Shown: positions 34,816-44,548 of the stretch, piece by piece
Layout: each line of letters opens with the position of its first letter
Numbering within the stretch: the stretch's first letter is position 1
NCBI RefSeq assembly: GCF_004571195.1
Contig: NZ_CP038271.1
Coordinates: forward strand, 2,227,001 to 2,291,000
Source: Legionella geestiana
Lineage (GTDB): Bacteria; Pseudomonadota; Gammaproteobacteria; Legionellales; Legionellaceae
Length of the DNA: 64,000 nucleotides
Reading direction: 5' to 3'
Notes under the pieces: generated by a model
Told to the model about the DNA's origin: nothing
The model's database searches: none
What the model saw: the letters and a program-made list of their open reading frames with translations, nothing else
Made by a program: the position numbers and the translations under genes

Positions 34816-37800
34816 ATGGAAAAGACCTCGCGCCCGGCGGATACGCCGTCTGATACTACTGCTCACTTTCGCGACATGCTGACTCGCATTCAAGAAGAAA
34901 ACCGCCGTCTTAAACACCGTGTCGAGCGCGTTGAAAAGCAGCTTGCACTGACGAACAGCCAGCTTCTGCATTATCGTAACCATCCTTTTTTTCAGATTGG
35001 TGAGGCCATGGTGCAGGTATTCACCCGACCATGGGGGTTGTGGTGTTTACCTGGCCGACTCTATAACGCGGTGCGTGCGGCGCGAGTGCTGAAAAGCCGT
35101 CCTGCTCTCTCAATGCCTTCGTGGTTTACAAACGCTCCGCCAGCCTCACGCTCTGTCGATGAGAAGCGTACCATTTGTAGTGTCAAGGGCTTTTCTGAGG
35201 ATGCGTATAAGTCATCGGCACATTACCTTGCCGCACTGCGCCGCCTGCGCATGATGACCATCATGGATGAATTCAGTTTTCATGCATTTAGCCTTGAATG
35301 TCATGCGCAACAGGTTACACCACAAAACTGGCGCGAGACGCTTGCAACCTTCAAGCCGCAGCTTTTGATGGTTGAGTCTGCATGGCTTGGAGAAGGGGGG
35401 GCGTGGCACAATCGGGTTAATCATCCGGGACCTGAGTTTGAAGCGCTCCTTGCCGCGTGCCGGGAGGCGATGGTGCCAACTGTTTTTTGGAACAAGGAAG
35501 ACCCGGTGCATTTTCAGACATTTATCAACACGGCGAGTCTTTTTGACCATGTATTTACAACCGATTTGGAATGTATTCCACGCTATCAGTCCCTTCTTGG
35601 ACACCGGCGCGTGTATCTGCTGCCGTTTGCCTGCCAGCCAAAAACACACAATCCCGTGGAAATTGGTGTGCGCAAAGACGCAGCCTGTTTTGCAGGTGCC
35701 TATTATGTCCGCTATCCCGAGCGCACGCGTGATCTTGAACATTTTGTCGAGACACTCCCCTGTATCCTGCCGGTAGAAATTTATGACCGCAATTTTGGCA
35801 AGAACGATGCGAATTATGCCTTCCCCCCCAGCTACCAGCCGTTAATTGTCGGCAATCTGCCGGCACATGCCATGGATAAGGCGTATAAAGGCTACAACTT
35901 CGCTATTAATCTTAATTCCATCAAGCAGTCACAGACGATGTTTGCGCGTCGGATTTTTGAGCTGCTTGCCTGCAATACACTGACCATCAGTAACGATTCA
36001 GTTGGCGTGCGCCTGCTGTTTGGCAACCTCGTACTATGCGGGGATGATGCGCTCGAACATGTCGACACACTTTCGCGACTGCGTGAAAACCCCATCCAAC
36101 TTGAAAAACTGCGTCTTTGGGGCCTGCGACGGGTCATGTCGGAACACACCGTCACCGACAGGCTTGCACATGTGCTTGCCTGCGTGGGCAATACGCCGGC
36201 GCGAACACTCTGGCCTTCTGTGCGCGTGATTGCGGCGGCCGACACCCTGGGGGCCTGTAAACGCCTTATTGCACAGTTTAATCGTCAGCATTTCAGTGAG
36301 CGTACGCTCTGGCTGGTGGTATCGGATGCAATCGACTACGAGACGGATTCGCCAAATGTAGTGCTTATCCGTGAAACGGCAGCACGCGCCCGGCTCGTTG
36401 TTGAAGATGACGACTGGTATGCCGTAATGGTGGACGGTGATTATTACGGGCCGCATTATCTCACCGATTTGGTCTCTGCCACACGCTTTGCTGCGAGTGA
36501 GTGTATTGGCAAGACCGAATACTTTGCCATTGAATCAGACGGTACTCTCTCGCGCCGCGAGGAGGGGCAGGCGTTTCGTTATCAGGAACACATGCCGCTT
36601 AGGCGCGCTTTTGTACGCTCACGCGTTCTTGCCGGTGAATCACTTGGAATGGTTCTCGAAGCTCCTGAATCGCGTATCCTGCAGCTTCGGGCGCTGGCAA
36701 TTGATGCGTTCAGTTATTGCGAAAATGCCAATGTGCCGACAGCAGAGCTTCTAGAAACCGTGGATTTTTCAAAACCCTTGCAGACCGGCATCTCGATGCA
36801 CGAATTAAACCGGTTCGTTAAAACACTGAAACCCGAGAGTCAGCCGGATATGCCGATGCCCATGCTTGCGGGCAAAACCATGGCGCGCTGGTTGCGTGTG
36901 ACAGATGCGCGAGTAGATTTATCAGAAAATCCCGCGGGGCTTGCCCTGGCTTCGAGTCTTCAGGAAGGGCAGCATCTGTATGCCGTTTTTCAGCACGATT
37001 TCGCACTGAATGAGTGCGTTCTCCTTGAAAACCGTCTCGATTTTCACCTTGATACGACACCCGGCCTGCATCTGCAGGCGGTTATCTGGTTTATTAATGC
37101 ACGGGGCGAGAAAAACGGGCATATTATCAAAAGCGTCAACACCAATCATACCGTTTTTATTCCAGAGAATACCGCGCGACTGCGCATCGGGCTTCGCATT
37201 CAAGGATCCGGACGCGCGTTGGTGCACGGACTGATTATGGGGCATAAGCCTCTTTTTAAACCGCTGGCAGCGCGCTCTGATACGCTGCTGCTGACCAATC
37301 ACTATCCGAGCACCAGCGATTTATACCGCAATGCTTTTGTTCACAGCCGGGTGCTTGCCTATCACGAGGCCGGCAAAGCGGTTGATGTCTTTCGTCTGCG
37401 CGAGAACATGGCGCTGCAGTTTCATACTTTCGAGGGTATCCTTTGTGCGAGCGCCGATTTAACCGTTTTAGATGCCGCACTGGAGAGCGGACAGTACAAA
37501 ACGGTACTGGTACATTTTCTTGATGAATCGCTGTGGAAGGTACTGAAAAAATACATTGAGCGGGTGCGGGTTGTAGTGTGGGTTCATGGTGCGGAAATCC
37601 AGCCGGTGAGCCGGCGCATGTTTAACCATACAACGCCTGAGACACTCGCGCGCGCCACGCTAAAGAGCGAGCAGCGCATGCGTTTCTGGCGTGAGCTCTT
37701 CAGCGCGTTCCCAAACAATCTGCACGTTGTATTTGTGTCTGCGCATTTTGCCCGGGAAGTCTTTGCGGATACCGGCATCACGCTCTCGCCATCAGCCTTT

Positions 37801-38403
37801 TCCATCATTCATAACCCCATTCAGACCGACAGGTTTGTCTATGTGCCAAAACCTGCATCACAGCGGATGCGGGTGCTGTCAATTCGACCCTATGCTTCAC
37901 GCACCTATGCCAATGATTTAACTGTGCGGGCCATTCTCGCACTGTCTGAACATCCTGAGTTTCTGCAGTTTGAATTTTTATTGACAGGAGATGGTGCGCT
38001 ATTCGAAGAAACACTGGAGCCGCTGCGCTCATTTACCAATGTTCGCATCGAGCGCGGGTTTCTTGAACAGAAAGCGATTGCCGCACTGCACCGGGAGTAC
38101 GGTATCTTTTTATGCCCGACACGCATGGACACCCAGGGCGTTTCGCGTGATGAAGCCATGGCTTCAGGTCTTGTTCCTGTAACAACCAGTGCCGGAGCTA
38201 TCCCGGAATTTGTGGACGAACACTGCGGTGTCGTAGTGCCGCTTGAAGACTGGCAGGCGATGGCAGACGCACTTTTGCACCTTTATCATCATCCCCACCT
38301 CTTTGAAAAACTCTCAAAAGCCGCGGCAGAGCGTGTGCGCGCACAATCGTGCCATACCCGCATGATTGCGCGGGAGCTCGCTCTGCCGGGAATGCGCGAT
38401 TAG
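34816..38403 (+). CDS. 1195-residue two-module glycosyltransferase
   Basis: The N-terminal 60 residues contain a coiled coil (FRDMLTRIQEENRRLKHRVERVEKQL) before a membrane-facing basic stretch. Residues about 200-435 resemble CgeB/YkvP-type transferases (GYNFAINLNSIKQSQTMFARRIFELLAC). Residues about 835-1190 form a complete GT4 enzyme: VWVHGAEIQ, VSAHFAREVF, LLTGDGALFEE, LCPTRMDTQGVSRDEAMASGLVPV. The middle (about 450-830) contains a beta-rich region I cannot name. Two transferase modules suggest one polypeptide adding two sugars. It lies 67 bp after the epimerase and ends the polysaccharide cluster; its last four bases overlap the carbonic anhydrase gene. Confidence 0.82.
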   Translation: MEKTSRPADTPSDTTAHFRDMLTRIQEENRRLKHRVERVEKQLALTNSQLLHYRNHPFFQIGEAMVQVFTRPWGLWCLPGRLYNAVRAARVLKSRPALSMPSWFTNAPPASRSVDEKRTICSVKGFSEDAYKSSAHYLAALRRLRMMTIMDEFSFHAFSLECHAQQVTPQNWRETLATFKPQLLMVESAWLGEGGAWHNRVNHPGPEFEALLAACREAMVPTVFWNKEDPVHFQTFINTASLFDHVFTTDLECIPRYQSLLGHRRVYLLPFACQPKTHNPVEIGVRKDAACFAGAYYVRYPERTRDLEHFVETLPCILPVEIYDRNFGKNDANYAFPPSYQPLIVGNLPAHAMDKAYKGYNFAINLNSIKQSQTMFARRIFELLACNTLTISNDSVGVRLLFGNLVLCGDDALEHVDTLSRLRENPIQLEKLRLWGLRRVMSEHTVTDRLAHVLACVGNTPARTLWPSVRVIAAADTLGACKRLIAQFNRQHFSERTLWLVVSDAIDYETDSPNVVLIRETAARARLVVEDDDWYAVMVDGDYYGPHYLTDLVSATRFAASECIGKTEYFAIESDGTLSRREEGQAFRYQEHMPLRRAFVRSRVLAGESLGMVLEAPESRILQLRALAIDAFSYCENANVPTAELLETVDFSKPLQTGISMHELNRFVKTLKPESQPDMPMPMLAGKTMARWLRVTDARVDLSENPAGLALASSLQEGQHLYAVFQHDFALNECVLLENRLDFHLDTTPGLHLQAVIWFINARGEKNGHIIKSVNTNHTVFIPENTARLRIGLRIQGSGRALVHGLIMGHKPLFKPLAARSDTLLLTNHYPSTSDLYRNAFVHSRVLAYHEAGKAVDVFRLRENMALQFHTFEGILCASADLTVLDAALESGQYKTVLVHFLDESLWKVLKKYIERVRVVVWVHGAEIQPVSRRMFNHTTPETLARATLKSEQRMRFWRELFSAFPNNLHVVFVSAHFAREVFADTGITLSPSAFSIIHNPIQTDRFVYVPKPASQRMRVLSIRPYASRTYANDLTVRAILALSEHPEFLQFEFLLTGDGALFEETLEPLRSFTNVRIERGFLEQKAIAALHREYGIFLCPTRMDTQGVSRDEAMASGLVPVTTSAGAIPEFVDEHCGVVVPLEDWQAMADALLHLYHHPHLFEKLSKAAAERVRAQSCHTRMIARELALPGMRD

Positions 38404-39140
38404 CGCGGAATCAGTTTTCCTTCCTCGAAGAAGGTGACCTCGCCGGTGCGAATATCGTGTATGCCGGCGACAATCCCAACTTCTCCTTTTTGGATGAGTT
38501 CACGGATAATCGGACTTTTTTCCTGAATTTCGCGGGCAACGTGCAGGGCATTGTTTTTAGCAAGTGCGTTGACAAGCTTTGGGTCTGAGCACTGCGTTAA
38601 CCCGGTTTCCTGACGGGTTTTAGGAACCAGCGGACTGATTTTATCAAGCACGCTGTCAAGGTGTCCAAGATTGACACCATCACAGGCACCAGACATGGCG
38701 CCGCAGGAGGTATGTCCGAGAACGACAATAAGACGCGCACCCACTACTTTAGTGGCAAACTCCATGCTGCCCGTCATAATATCGTCAAGTACGTTACCCG
38801 CCACGCGCAGGGTGAATAAATCGGCAAGCCCCTGATCAAAAAAGAGTTCAGGCACGCTGCGGGAATCCATGCAGTTCAGCACCACCGCCCAGGGATACTG
38901 GCCATAAGACGCGGCTTTAGCCTGCGCAAGATAGTCGCGCTGTTTGAGATTGCCTTTAAGAAATCGGTCGTTACCGGCTTTAAGCTGCTGCAGAGCCTGT
39001 CTGGGCGTCATGCGGCTTTGCTGAGAAGCGGTGGTTATCTTACCGATGGGCATGTTTTTGAGAGAGGCTTCGGCAGCAAAAGCACCGTTGAGGCATCCTG
39101 CCAGAAAAAGACACATCATTCCTTTGAAAGCACGTTTCAT
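38400..39140 (-). CDS. Beta-class carbonic anhydrase, exported
   Basis: This 246-residue enzyme binds zinc through C90 and D92 (NCMDSRSVPE), H143 and C146 (GHTSCGAMSGAC), all present. It hydrates CO2 to bicarbonate. An N-terminal export signal is clear; besides cleavage after AFA, there is a lipobox LAGC at residues 13-16, so it could be either periplasmic or a lipoprotein. Most beta enzymes are cytoplasmic; exported ones are known in Legionella-type bacteria. AGGAA precedes the ATG by five bases. It converges on the large glycosyltransferase gene. Confidence 0.92.
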   Translation of the reverse strand: MKRAFKGMMCLFLAGCLNGAFAAEASLKNMPIGKITTASQQSRMTPRQALQQLKAGNDRFLKGNLKQRDYLAQAKAASYGQYPWAVVLNCMDSRSVPELFFDQGLADLFTLRVAGNVLDDIMTGSMEFATKVVGARLIVVLGHTSCGAMSGACDGVNLGHLDSVLDKISPLVPKTRQETGLTQCSDPKLVNALAKNNALHVAREIQEKSPIIRELIQKGEVGIVAGIHDIRTGEVTFFEEGKLIPR

Positions 39141-39174
39141 ACCGGTTCCTGATAGTAAGACGGTCTTTCAGTGT

Positions 39175-39264
39175 GCCCTGGGATGAGCCGCTTCGCAAGA
39201 AGCGGGTCCAGGGCTTGTCCTCATTTCATTTTCGCTTCACATCATGAAATGAGGACACGCTCTA
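39175..39264. repeat. Double hairpin repeat with GACACGCTCTAG end
   Basis: Two hairpins lie side by side. The first has an outer stem GCCCTGG (39175-39181)/CCAGGGC (39208-39214) and an inner CCGCTTC/GAAGCGG. The second has TGTCCTCATTTCA (39216-39228) pairing perfectly with TGAAATGAGGACA (39245-39257), 13 bp. The right half (TTTCGCTTCACATCATG-AATGAGGACACG) recurs at 40743-40782, and its end at 27409-27426. It ends exactly on the TAG stop of sdaA. It may be a small mobile element used as terminator for genes on both sides. Confidence 0.7.
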
Positions 39265-40647
39265 GCACTCCGCCTGATTCACGCCACTGACCGCAAGCCC
39301 TCCGAGCGAGGTTTCTTTGTAGATGCTTTTCATGTCAAGGCCGGTTTGCTTCATGGTGCGAATCACCTTATCGAGTGAAATCTGATGCTGGCCGTTGCCA
39401 ATCAGCGCCATGCGCGATGCGTTAACAGCCTTGACAGCCCCCATGGCATTGCGCTCGATACAGGGGATTTGTACAAGCCCGAGCACCGGATCGCAGGTCA
39501 TGCCAAGGTGATGTTCCATCGCGATTTCAGCGGCGTTTTCAATCTGGGCGTTGCTGCCGCCAAGTACCGCGGTGAGGCCGGCTGCGGCCATGGAAGAGGC
39601 TACACCCACCTCGCCCTGACAGCCGACTTCCGCGCCAGAAATGGAGGCGCCTACTTTATAAAGAATGCCCATGGCCGCGGCGGTCAGAAAATAGGTACAG
39701 AGATTTTCGGGGGTGTTTTTGCCATGCGCGGTCTGCATGTAGCGCATCACGGCCGGAATAATACCGGCAGCGCCATTGGTTGGTGCCGTGACAATGCGAC
39801 CGCCGGCGGCATTTTCTTCATTGACGGCCATGGCGTAAAGGTTCAGGTAATTAAGGACATCAGATTGTTCAAAGACACTCGGCACCCCCTCGTGGGCAAT
39901 GAGCTTTTGATAGAGTTCAGGCGCGCGTCGCTTCAGAGACAGCCCGCCTGGCAGAATGCCGCTGTTGTGGCAGCCGCTTTCGATACAGGTGTTCATGACA
40001 CCGGCGATACCCAGAATGCCCTCGGTAATTTCTTCATCAGTGTGCCAGGTGCGTTCGTTAGCCCACATGAGTTCGGCAATGCTTAGCTGATGCGCTTCGC
40101 AAAGGCGCAGCAGTTCATCCGCGGTGTAAAAGGGATAGGGTGGGGCGGCACGCGCGCTGGCAGCATTGTCAAATTCCGCTTCGGTAACGATAAATCCGCC
40201 ACCAATGGAATACCAGATATCCTGAGCAATCAGGTTCTTTTCAGCATCAAACGCAGTAAAACGCATGCCGTTACTGTGACGTGGCAGTACTTCTTTTTGT
40301 AAAAAGAGCAAATCCTGAAGGCCATCAAATGTTACAGAATGCGTGCCGGCAAGCAGGAGGGTTTTATCAGCAAGAATTGCGTGCATGCGCGGAACCATGG
40401 TGTGTGGTTCAACGGTAGCGGGGTCTTTGCCTTCAAGGCCGTTCAGTATGGCTTTGTCGGTGCCATGTCCTTTGCCGGTGAGCGCAAGCGAGCCATACAG
40501 CTCTACTTTGACGCGCGCAGTTTTAGCGAGCAGTGCTTCTTTTTCAAGACGTGCGGCAAATGCATTCGCGGCAAGCATCGGGCCTACCGTGTGCGAGCTT
40601 GAGGGTCCAATGCCAATGGAAAAAAGATCGAAAAGACTGATATGCAT
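39262..40647 (-). CDS. sdaA: L-serine dehydratase, single-chain iron-sulfur type
   Basis: This 461-residue enzyme (E. coli SdaA 454) deaminates L-serine to pyruvate and ammonia using a 4Fe-4S cluster. The N-terminal beta domain starts [24 protein letters not shown]. The alpha domain has [46 protein letters not shown] and [16 protein letters not shown], supplying the cluster cysteines. I chose the ATG at 40647, which gives the family N-terminus. Legionella feeds largely on amino acids, so serine breakdown is central to its carbon supply. The stop TAG is shared with a repeat element. Confidence 0.95.
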   Translation of the reverse strand: MHISLFDLFSIGIGPSSSHTVGPMLAANAFAARLEKEALLAKTARVKVELYGSLALTGKGHGTDKAILNGLEGKDPATVEPHTMVPRMHAILADKTLLLAGTHSVTFDGLQDLLFLQKEVLPRHSNGMRFTAFDAEKNLIAQDIWYSIGGGFIVTEAEFDNAASARAAPPYPFYTADELLRLCEAHQLSIAELMWANERTWHTDEEITEGILGIAGVMNTCIESGCHNSGILPGGLSLKRRAPELYQKLIAHEGVPSVFEQSDVLNYLNLYAMAVNEENAAGGRIVTAPTNGAAGIIPAVMRYMQTAHGKNTPENLCTYFLTAAAMGILYKVGASISGAEVGCQGEVGVASSMAAAGLTAVLGGSNAQIENAAEIAMEHHLGMTCDPVLGLVQIPCIERNAMGAVKAVNASRMALIGNGQHQISLDKVIRTMKQTGLDMKSIYKETSLGGLAVSGVNQAEC

Positions 40648-40742
40648 GTAAGCACCGACTGGATGTGCTAAAAAACAACAGTTTAGAGCCATCCCCGTAA
40701 GTGTTCAAGAGGAAAGCCATGATAGTGATAAAATTCCTCGCC

Positions 40743-40782
40743 ACATTTTCGCTTCACATCATGGAATGAGGACACGCCCTAA
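40743..40782. repeat. Half copy of the GACACGCCCTAA repeat
   Basis: Forty bases (ACATTTTCGCTTCACATC onward, ending GAGGACACGCCCTAA) match the right half of the 39216-39264 hairpin with one change (ATGGAATGAG for ATGAAATGAG). The left arm is absent. It lies between sdaA and the hydrolase gene. Confidence 0.65.
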
Positions 40783-40854
40783 AAAGCTGCTTGCACATAA
40801 TTTATTCGGCGAGTACTATGCCAACATCTTGTTTATATTGAGAGCAGTAACGGT

Positions 40855-42309
40855 ATGCCTTTGAACCCGATTGTCGATACTCCTGAAAATACGAGACACT
40901 TTCAGCCGATGCATGCTGCTTTGGAAGCGCCGATTTTAGCAGACTCGCTGCGTGCGAGGATTCATTCGGGTATCGAGCAGTATCGGCAAAGGCATCCTCT
41001 GCGTTCAAAATCAGCCCATCGCATTCAAAGCATTGAAAGGATTTATGAAATTTGCAGGAATGCGCAAGGTGATGAGCAATTGCTCGAGGCACTCGAAGAT
41101 TATTTTATCAGTGAAGACTTTTACTGCGGTCCATGGGACAGAAGCATTCTCGAAGAATGCATTGTAGCAGCCATTGCTGCGGGTACGGACATAGAGGCGC
41201 CATTCGGTTTTTATCCGCCTAATCAACCCTCTATTAATCGTCAGGCACAGGAAACGATTACGATTGCCTATGAACTTGCGGATTTTGTCGAGTATGCGAT
41301 TGATAAGTACGTCCAGCAAACTGTTTTAGAAGAAAAGCCTTACCGCAGTGACGATATTACACGTATCAGGAACATTCTTGCGCAGGAAAACACTCCTGAG
41401 GAAAAAGCCGAGGCATTAAGCAATTACCTGAACAGTCCTTCGTTTACCCGTTCATTCAACAGTCAGCTGAAAAAATACCTCTTAAGCGCACTGAAATACG
41501 CTGCTGAAACAGAGAGGCAGGTCGCCATACGCCCGTGGGCCTTACCCTCGGTCAATGATGAGAATCCGCCGGCTAAAATCCTGATATATGTGCATGGCTG
41601 GCATGACTCACTGAATTCGGCCGAACCACTGGCAAAAGAAGCCCTGAAACATGGCTATACCGTTATTGCCTATGACAACCGTGGTCATGGTCGGGACGCA
41701 GAGCGTGCGGTACGCGGGATATCAACAGATAAACTACGGATTGATTTCAGAAAGTTTCTTAAGCACGTCCACGAGCATTACCCCGAAGCCAGTATTGCAC
41801 TCGCAGGCCACAGCATGGGCGGAGCCATTTTAACGACAGAGAAAGCATTTATCGAACGACAGGAGTATGTAAAAAGCGTCTCGCTCATCGCACCAGCGGT
41901 TATGAGCAGCTTTGGCAGGCTTATCAGTCCGGTAAAGATTTTCTACAGGAACATGCATGCGGATGTTCTTAATGCGCAGCGTGCTTCTGACCGGTTTGGT
42001 GGTAGCGGCCCCTCTCTCTTTGGTTTGCTGAGGCTGATGCGAGAGGCATCCCGGGCTTTGCTGGCGCTTTTTAGCGGTGTATCCCGTGTTTCCTGGAAGG
42101 TCTATGCCGGCAGGAAGGATATTTCAGTCAATTATCGTGAGTTTGAGGATTTGCCAGAAGCTCAGCATGTTCGCTTTTTTGCACGAGCCGACCATGCCAT
42201 GCACGTTGGTCACCATCGGGGCAGTATCAACCGTAACATACTGGCTGACATGAATGCTGCCATGCAGCCTGCCGATGAGTTGAATGCACGGTCATTCATG
42301 GCCTCTTGA
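40855..42309 (+). CDS. Alpha/beta hydrolase with a long N-terminal domain
   Basis: The hydrolase fold occupies about 240-465 of this 484-residue protein. ILIYVHGWHDSL gives the oxyanion-hole HG, YDNRGHGRDAE follows, and the nucleophile elbow is AGHSMGGA near residue 318. The catalytic histidine is probably in RADHAMHVGH near 445. The first 240 residues are helical and unassigned. There is no signal peptide. By motif it is a lipase, esterase or thioesterase; several known Dot/Icm substrates are lipases, so a secreted role is possible. It stands alone with no close partner, and the ribosome site is weak. Confidence 0.78.
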   Translation: MPLNPIVDTPENTRHFQPMHAALEAPILADSLRARIHSGIEQYRQRHPLRSKSAHRIQSIERIYEICRNAQGDEQLLEALEDYFISEDFYCGPWDRSILEECIVAAIAAGTDIEAPFGFYPPNQPSINRQAQETITIAYELADFVEYAIDKYVQQTVLEEKPYRSDDITRIRNILAQENTPEEKAEALSNYLNSPSFTRSFNSQLKKYLLSALKYAAETERQVAIRPWALPSVNDENPPAKILIYVHGWHDSLNSAEPLAKEALKHGYTVIAYDNRGHGRDAERAVRGISTDKLRIDFRKFLKHVHEHYPEASIALAGHSMGGAILTTEKAFIERQEYVKSVSLIAPAVMSSFGRLISPVKIFYRNMHADVLNAQRASDRFGGSGPSLFGLLRLMREASRALLALFSGVSRVSWKVYAGRKDISVNYREFEDLPEAQHVRFFARADHAMHVGHHRGSINRNILADMNAAMQPADELNARSFMAS

Positions 42310-42420
42310 GTGCATGAAAGAATTTGTGTGCATGCCTGTTAAAATCCCCTTGTTTCAACGGGTAAAATTCGGCATTATTCAGGTGCAGAATTTAACACGC
42401 GACTAACCAGAGGATTACCT

Positions 42421-43125
42421 ATGAAGAGGAAACTGCTCGCTGCTGCCGTAATGAGCCTGACGCTGTCGTCAGCAATGGCTGCGAACGAAAGCGCCCCCCT
42501 GAGCACAGACATGGATAAGTTGTCATACAGCATTGGTGCTGATTTCGGCAGCAATTTTAAAAAACAGGGCATTGCCATTAATCCAGATGCTATGATGCAG
42601 GGTTTCAAGGATGGCCTCGATGGCGCGCCTCTGAAGCTGACTGAACAGCAAATGAAAGATGTCATGACGCAGTTCCAGAAAGATTTTATGGCAAAGCGTG
42701 AAGCGGAAATGGCAAAAAAAGCCCAGGAAAACAAAGCAGCCGGCGAAGCCTTCCTGAATCAGAACAAGGGCAAGGAAGGGGTCGTGTCACTCCCGAGTGG
42801 CCTGCAGTATAAAATCGTTGAAGCCGGAAATGGCGTGAAGCCTTCCCGTGATGATACCGTCACGGTTGAGTATACCGGTACCCTGATAAACGGTCAGGTC
42901 TTTGACAGCACCGATAAAACCGGCAAACCAGCGACCTTTAAAGTTTCTCAGGTGATTCCTGGATGGACGGAAGTACTGCAGCTGATGCCAAGCGGCTCTA
43001 CCTGGGAAGTCTTCATTCCTTCCAATCTTGCTTATGGCGAGCGCAGTGTTGGTGGTCCGATTGGTCCCAACGAGACACTGGTTTTCAAAATTCACCTGAT
43101 TTCTGTTAAGAAATCGGGCGCCTGA
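42421..43125 (+). CDS. mip: Macrophage infectivity potentiator Mip, FKBP-type prolyl isomerase
   Basis: This 234-residue protein closely follows the Mip of L. pneumophila along its whole length. The signal peptide (residues 1-20, ending SAMA) is followed by the dimerising N-terminal helices ([20 protein letters not shown]) and a long connecting helix ([18 protein letters not shown]). The C-terminal FKBP domain has [39 protein letters not shown] and [25 protein letters not shown]. Mip lies on the bacterial surface, catalyses cis-trans isomerisation of prolyl bonds and promotes intracellular infection. AGAGGA precedes the ATG. A terminator follows. Confidence 0.97.
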   Translation: MKRKLLAAAVMSLTLSSAMAANESAPLSTDMDKLSYSIGADFGSNFKKQGIAINPDAMMQGFKDGLDGAPLKLTEQQMKDVMTQFQKDFMAKREAEMAKKAQENKAAGEAFLNQNKGKEGVVSLPSGLQYKIVEAGNGVKPSRDDTVTVEYTGTLINGQVFDSTDKTGKPATFKVSQVIPGWTEVLQLMPSGSTWEVFIPSNLAYGERSVGGPIGPNETLVFKIHLISVKKSGA

Positions 43126-43133
43126 TGGCCTGA

Positions 43134-43167
43134 GGGGAGCCTTTTCATCTTTTTGAAAAAGCTCCCC
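43134..43167 (+). terminator. Terminator-like hairpin after mip
   Basis: GGGGAGC (43134-43140) pairs with GCTCCCC (43161-43167), and the stem continues inwards through CTTTTCA/TTGAAAAA with one mismatch. GCTTTCT follows. It lies 9 bases after the mip stop and 10 before the next gene, so that gene needs read-through or an embedded promoter. Confidence 0.75.
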
Positions 43168-43177
43168 GCTTTCTATC

Positions 43178-44539
43178 ATGTACGGGCGCTTTATTGTTGT
43201 TTTTCTGCTCGGTTTTTCGTCCGGGCTTCCTCTTATGCTTTCTGGAAGTACGTTGCAGGCATGGTTTTCAAGCGCTGGGGTTTCGGTGCTGGCGACCGGC
43301 ATGCTGAGCCTCGTTGGTATTCCCTATGTATGGCGTTTTCTATGGGCGCCGCTCCTTGATATGTTTTTCGTGAAAAGCGTAGGGCGTCGACGCACCTGGC
43401 TTTTAGCATCGCAATTACTCCTTTTTCTGGCATTTAATGCCATGGCCTGGTGCAACCCCCTGCAGACCCCGGGCGTCATGGCCCTGCTTGCGCTCTCAAT
43501 CGCGTTTTTATCAGCCACACAGGACATTGCCATCGATGCACACCGTGTGGAATACCTGACGGTCACCGATCATGGCCTTGGCGCCTCACTCGCTGTACTG
43601 GGGTATCGCATGGGCATGCTGGTATCCGGCGGGCTGGCCTTGATTCTTGCGCATTACCTCGGCTGGTCGGGCACATGGCGCCTTATGGGAGTGCTCATGC
43701 TCCCCGGTATGCTAACGTCGTTGTTGTCGCGCGAACCCAGCGTGCAAAGCACGCCGAAGGTGTGTTTTTCCTCGATGGTCGCACCTTTGCGCGAGCTGTT
43801 TGAACGCCCCGGTGTGTTACTGCTGCTTGCCTTTATTTTCTGCTTTAAGCTGGGCGAGGCATTTACCGCTACATCGAGTGGCATTGTTATGCCTTTTCTT
43901 ATTCAGGGGCTTGGGTTCTCGCTGGAAAGTATCGGTTATGTCAACAAAATACTGGGTGTGGTCGCGGTAATTGCAGGGGGGCTTGTGGCGGGGATTGTTC
44001 TGCTGCGTGCTTCTCTTTATAAGTCATTGATGTTTTTTGGAATTTTTCAGGCGATTACGAATCTTTTATTTCTGGCACTGGCTGTTATTGGAAAACATAT
44101 GGTGCTTTTTGCCGTTGCCGTGGTCTGTGATAACCTGGCAGTCGGCATGGGAACAACGGCGCTGGTCGCGCTGCTCATGCGTTTGGTTCATCCACAGTAT
44201 ACAGCGACACAGTTTTCAGTACTCGTGGCTTTTTCTGCCTTGCCGCGCATTTTTTCCGGGCCGTTTGCTGCTCTTATACAGCAATTTGCAGGCTGGACAG
44301 GCGTATATGCATTTGCGTTTGTCAGTGCGTGGGCGTTTGTGCCACTCTTGATGTGTCTGCGACCCCATGTGCGTGAGAGCCGCTACTTAAATGGTACCGA
44401 GGGTCGGAATCGAACCGACACGGTGTCACCACCACCGGATTTTGAATCCGGCGCGTCTACCAGTTCCGCCACCCCGGCACAAGCCTGCATTATAACAAAT
44501 GCCCGTCATGATACAATGGGGCCGTCCAAATATTCTTAA
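43178..44539 (+). CDS. AmpG-like MFS permease, 3' end antisense to tRNA-Leu
   Basis: This 453-residue protein has about twelve transmembrane helices and the AmpG/PAT-family signature FLSATQDIAIDAHRVEYL near residue 110. AmpG-type permeases import anhydro-muropeptides for cell-wall recycling. The transport part ends near CLRPHVRESRYL (about residue 405). After that no stop occurs for 48 codons, and the frame runs through the complement of a tRNA gene (TEGRNRTDT... is the translation of a tRNA). The last 46 residues are thus likely accidental. No clear ribosome site before the ATG at 43178. Confidence 0.83.
   Translation: MYGRFIVVFLLGFSSGLPLMLSGSTLQAWFSSAGVSVLATGMLSLVGIPYVWRFLWAPLLDMFFVKSVGRRRTWLLASQLLLFLAFNAMAWCNPLQTPGVMALLALSIAFLSATQDIAIDAHRVEYLTVTDHGLGASLAVLGYRMGMLVSGGLALILAHYLGWSGTWRLMGVLMLPGMLTSLLSREPSVQSTPKVCFSSMVAPLRELFERPGVLLLLAFIFCFKLGEAFTATSSGIVMPFLIQGLGFSLESIGYVNKILGVVAVIAGGLVAGIVLLRASLYKSLMFFGIFQAITNLLFLALAVIGKHMVLFAVAVVCDNLAVGMGTTALVALLMRLVHPQYTATQFSVLVAFSALPRIFSGPFAALIQQFAGWTGVYAFAFVSAWAFVPLLMCLRPHVRESRYLNGTEGRNRTDTVSPPPDFESGASTSSATPAQACIITNARHDTMGPSKYS
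44392..44478 (-). tRNA. tRNA-Leu (anticodon CAA)
   Basis: The 87-base gene on the minus strand begins GCCGGGGTGGCGGAACTGG and ends with encoded CCA. The acceptor stem pairs GCCGGGG with CCTCGGT (two G-U). The anticodon arm is CCGGA-TTCAAAA-TCCGG, giving CAA and decoding UUG. The long variable arm (GGTGGTGACACC) marks a class II tRNA, and TCGGTTCGATTCCGA is the T arm. It lies wholly inside the reading frame of the permease on the other strand. Confidence 0.97.
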
Positions 44540-44548
44540 GGAGTAGTT

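Noticed and set aside
39385-40086. 233-codon plus-strand frame
   Set aside because: Shadow of sdaA.
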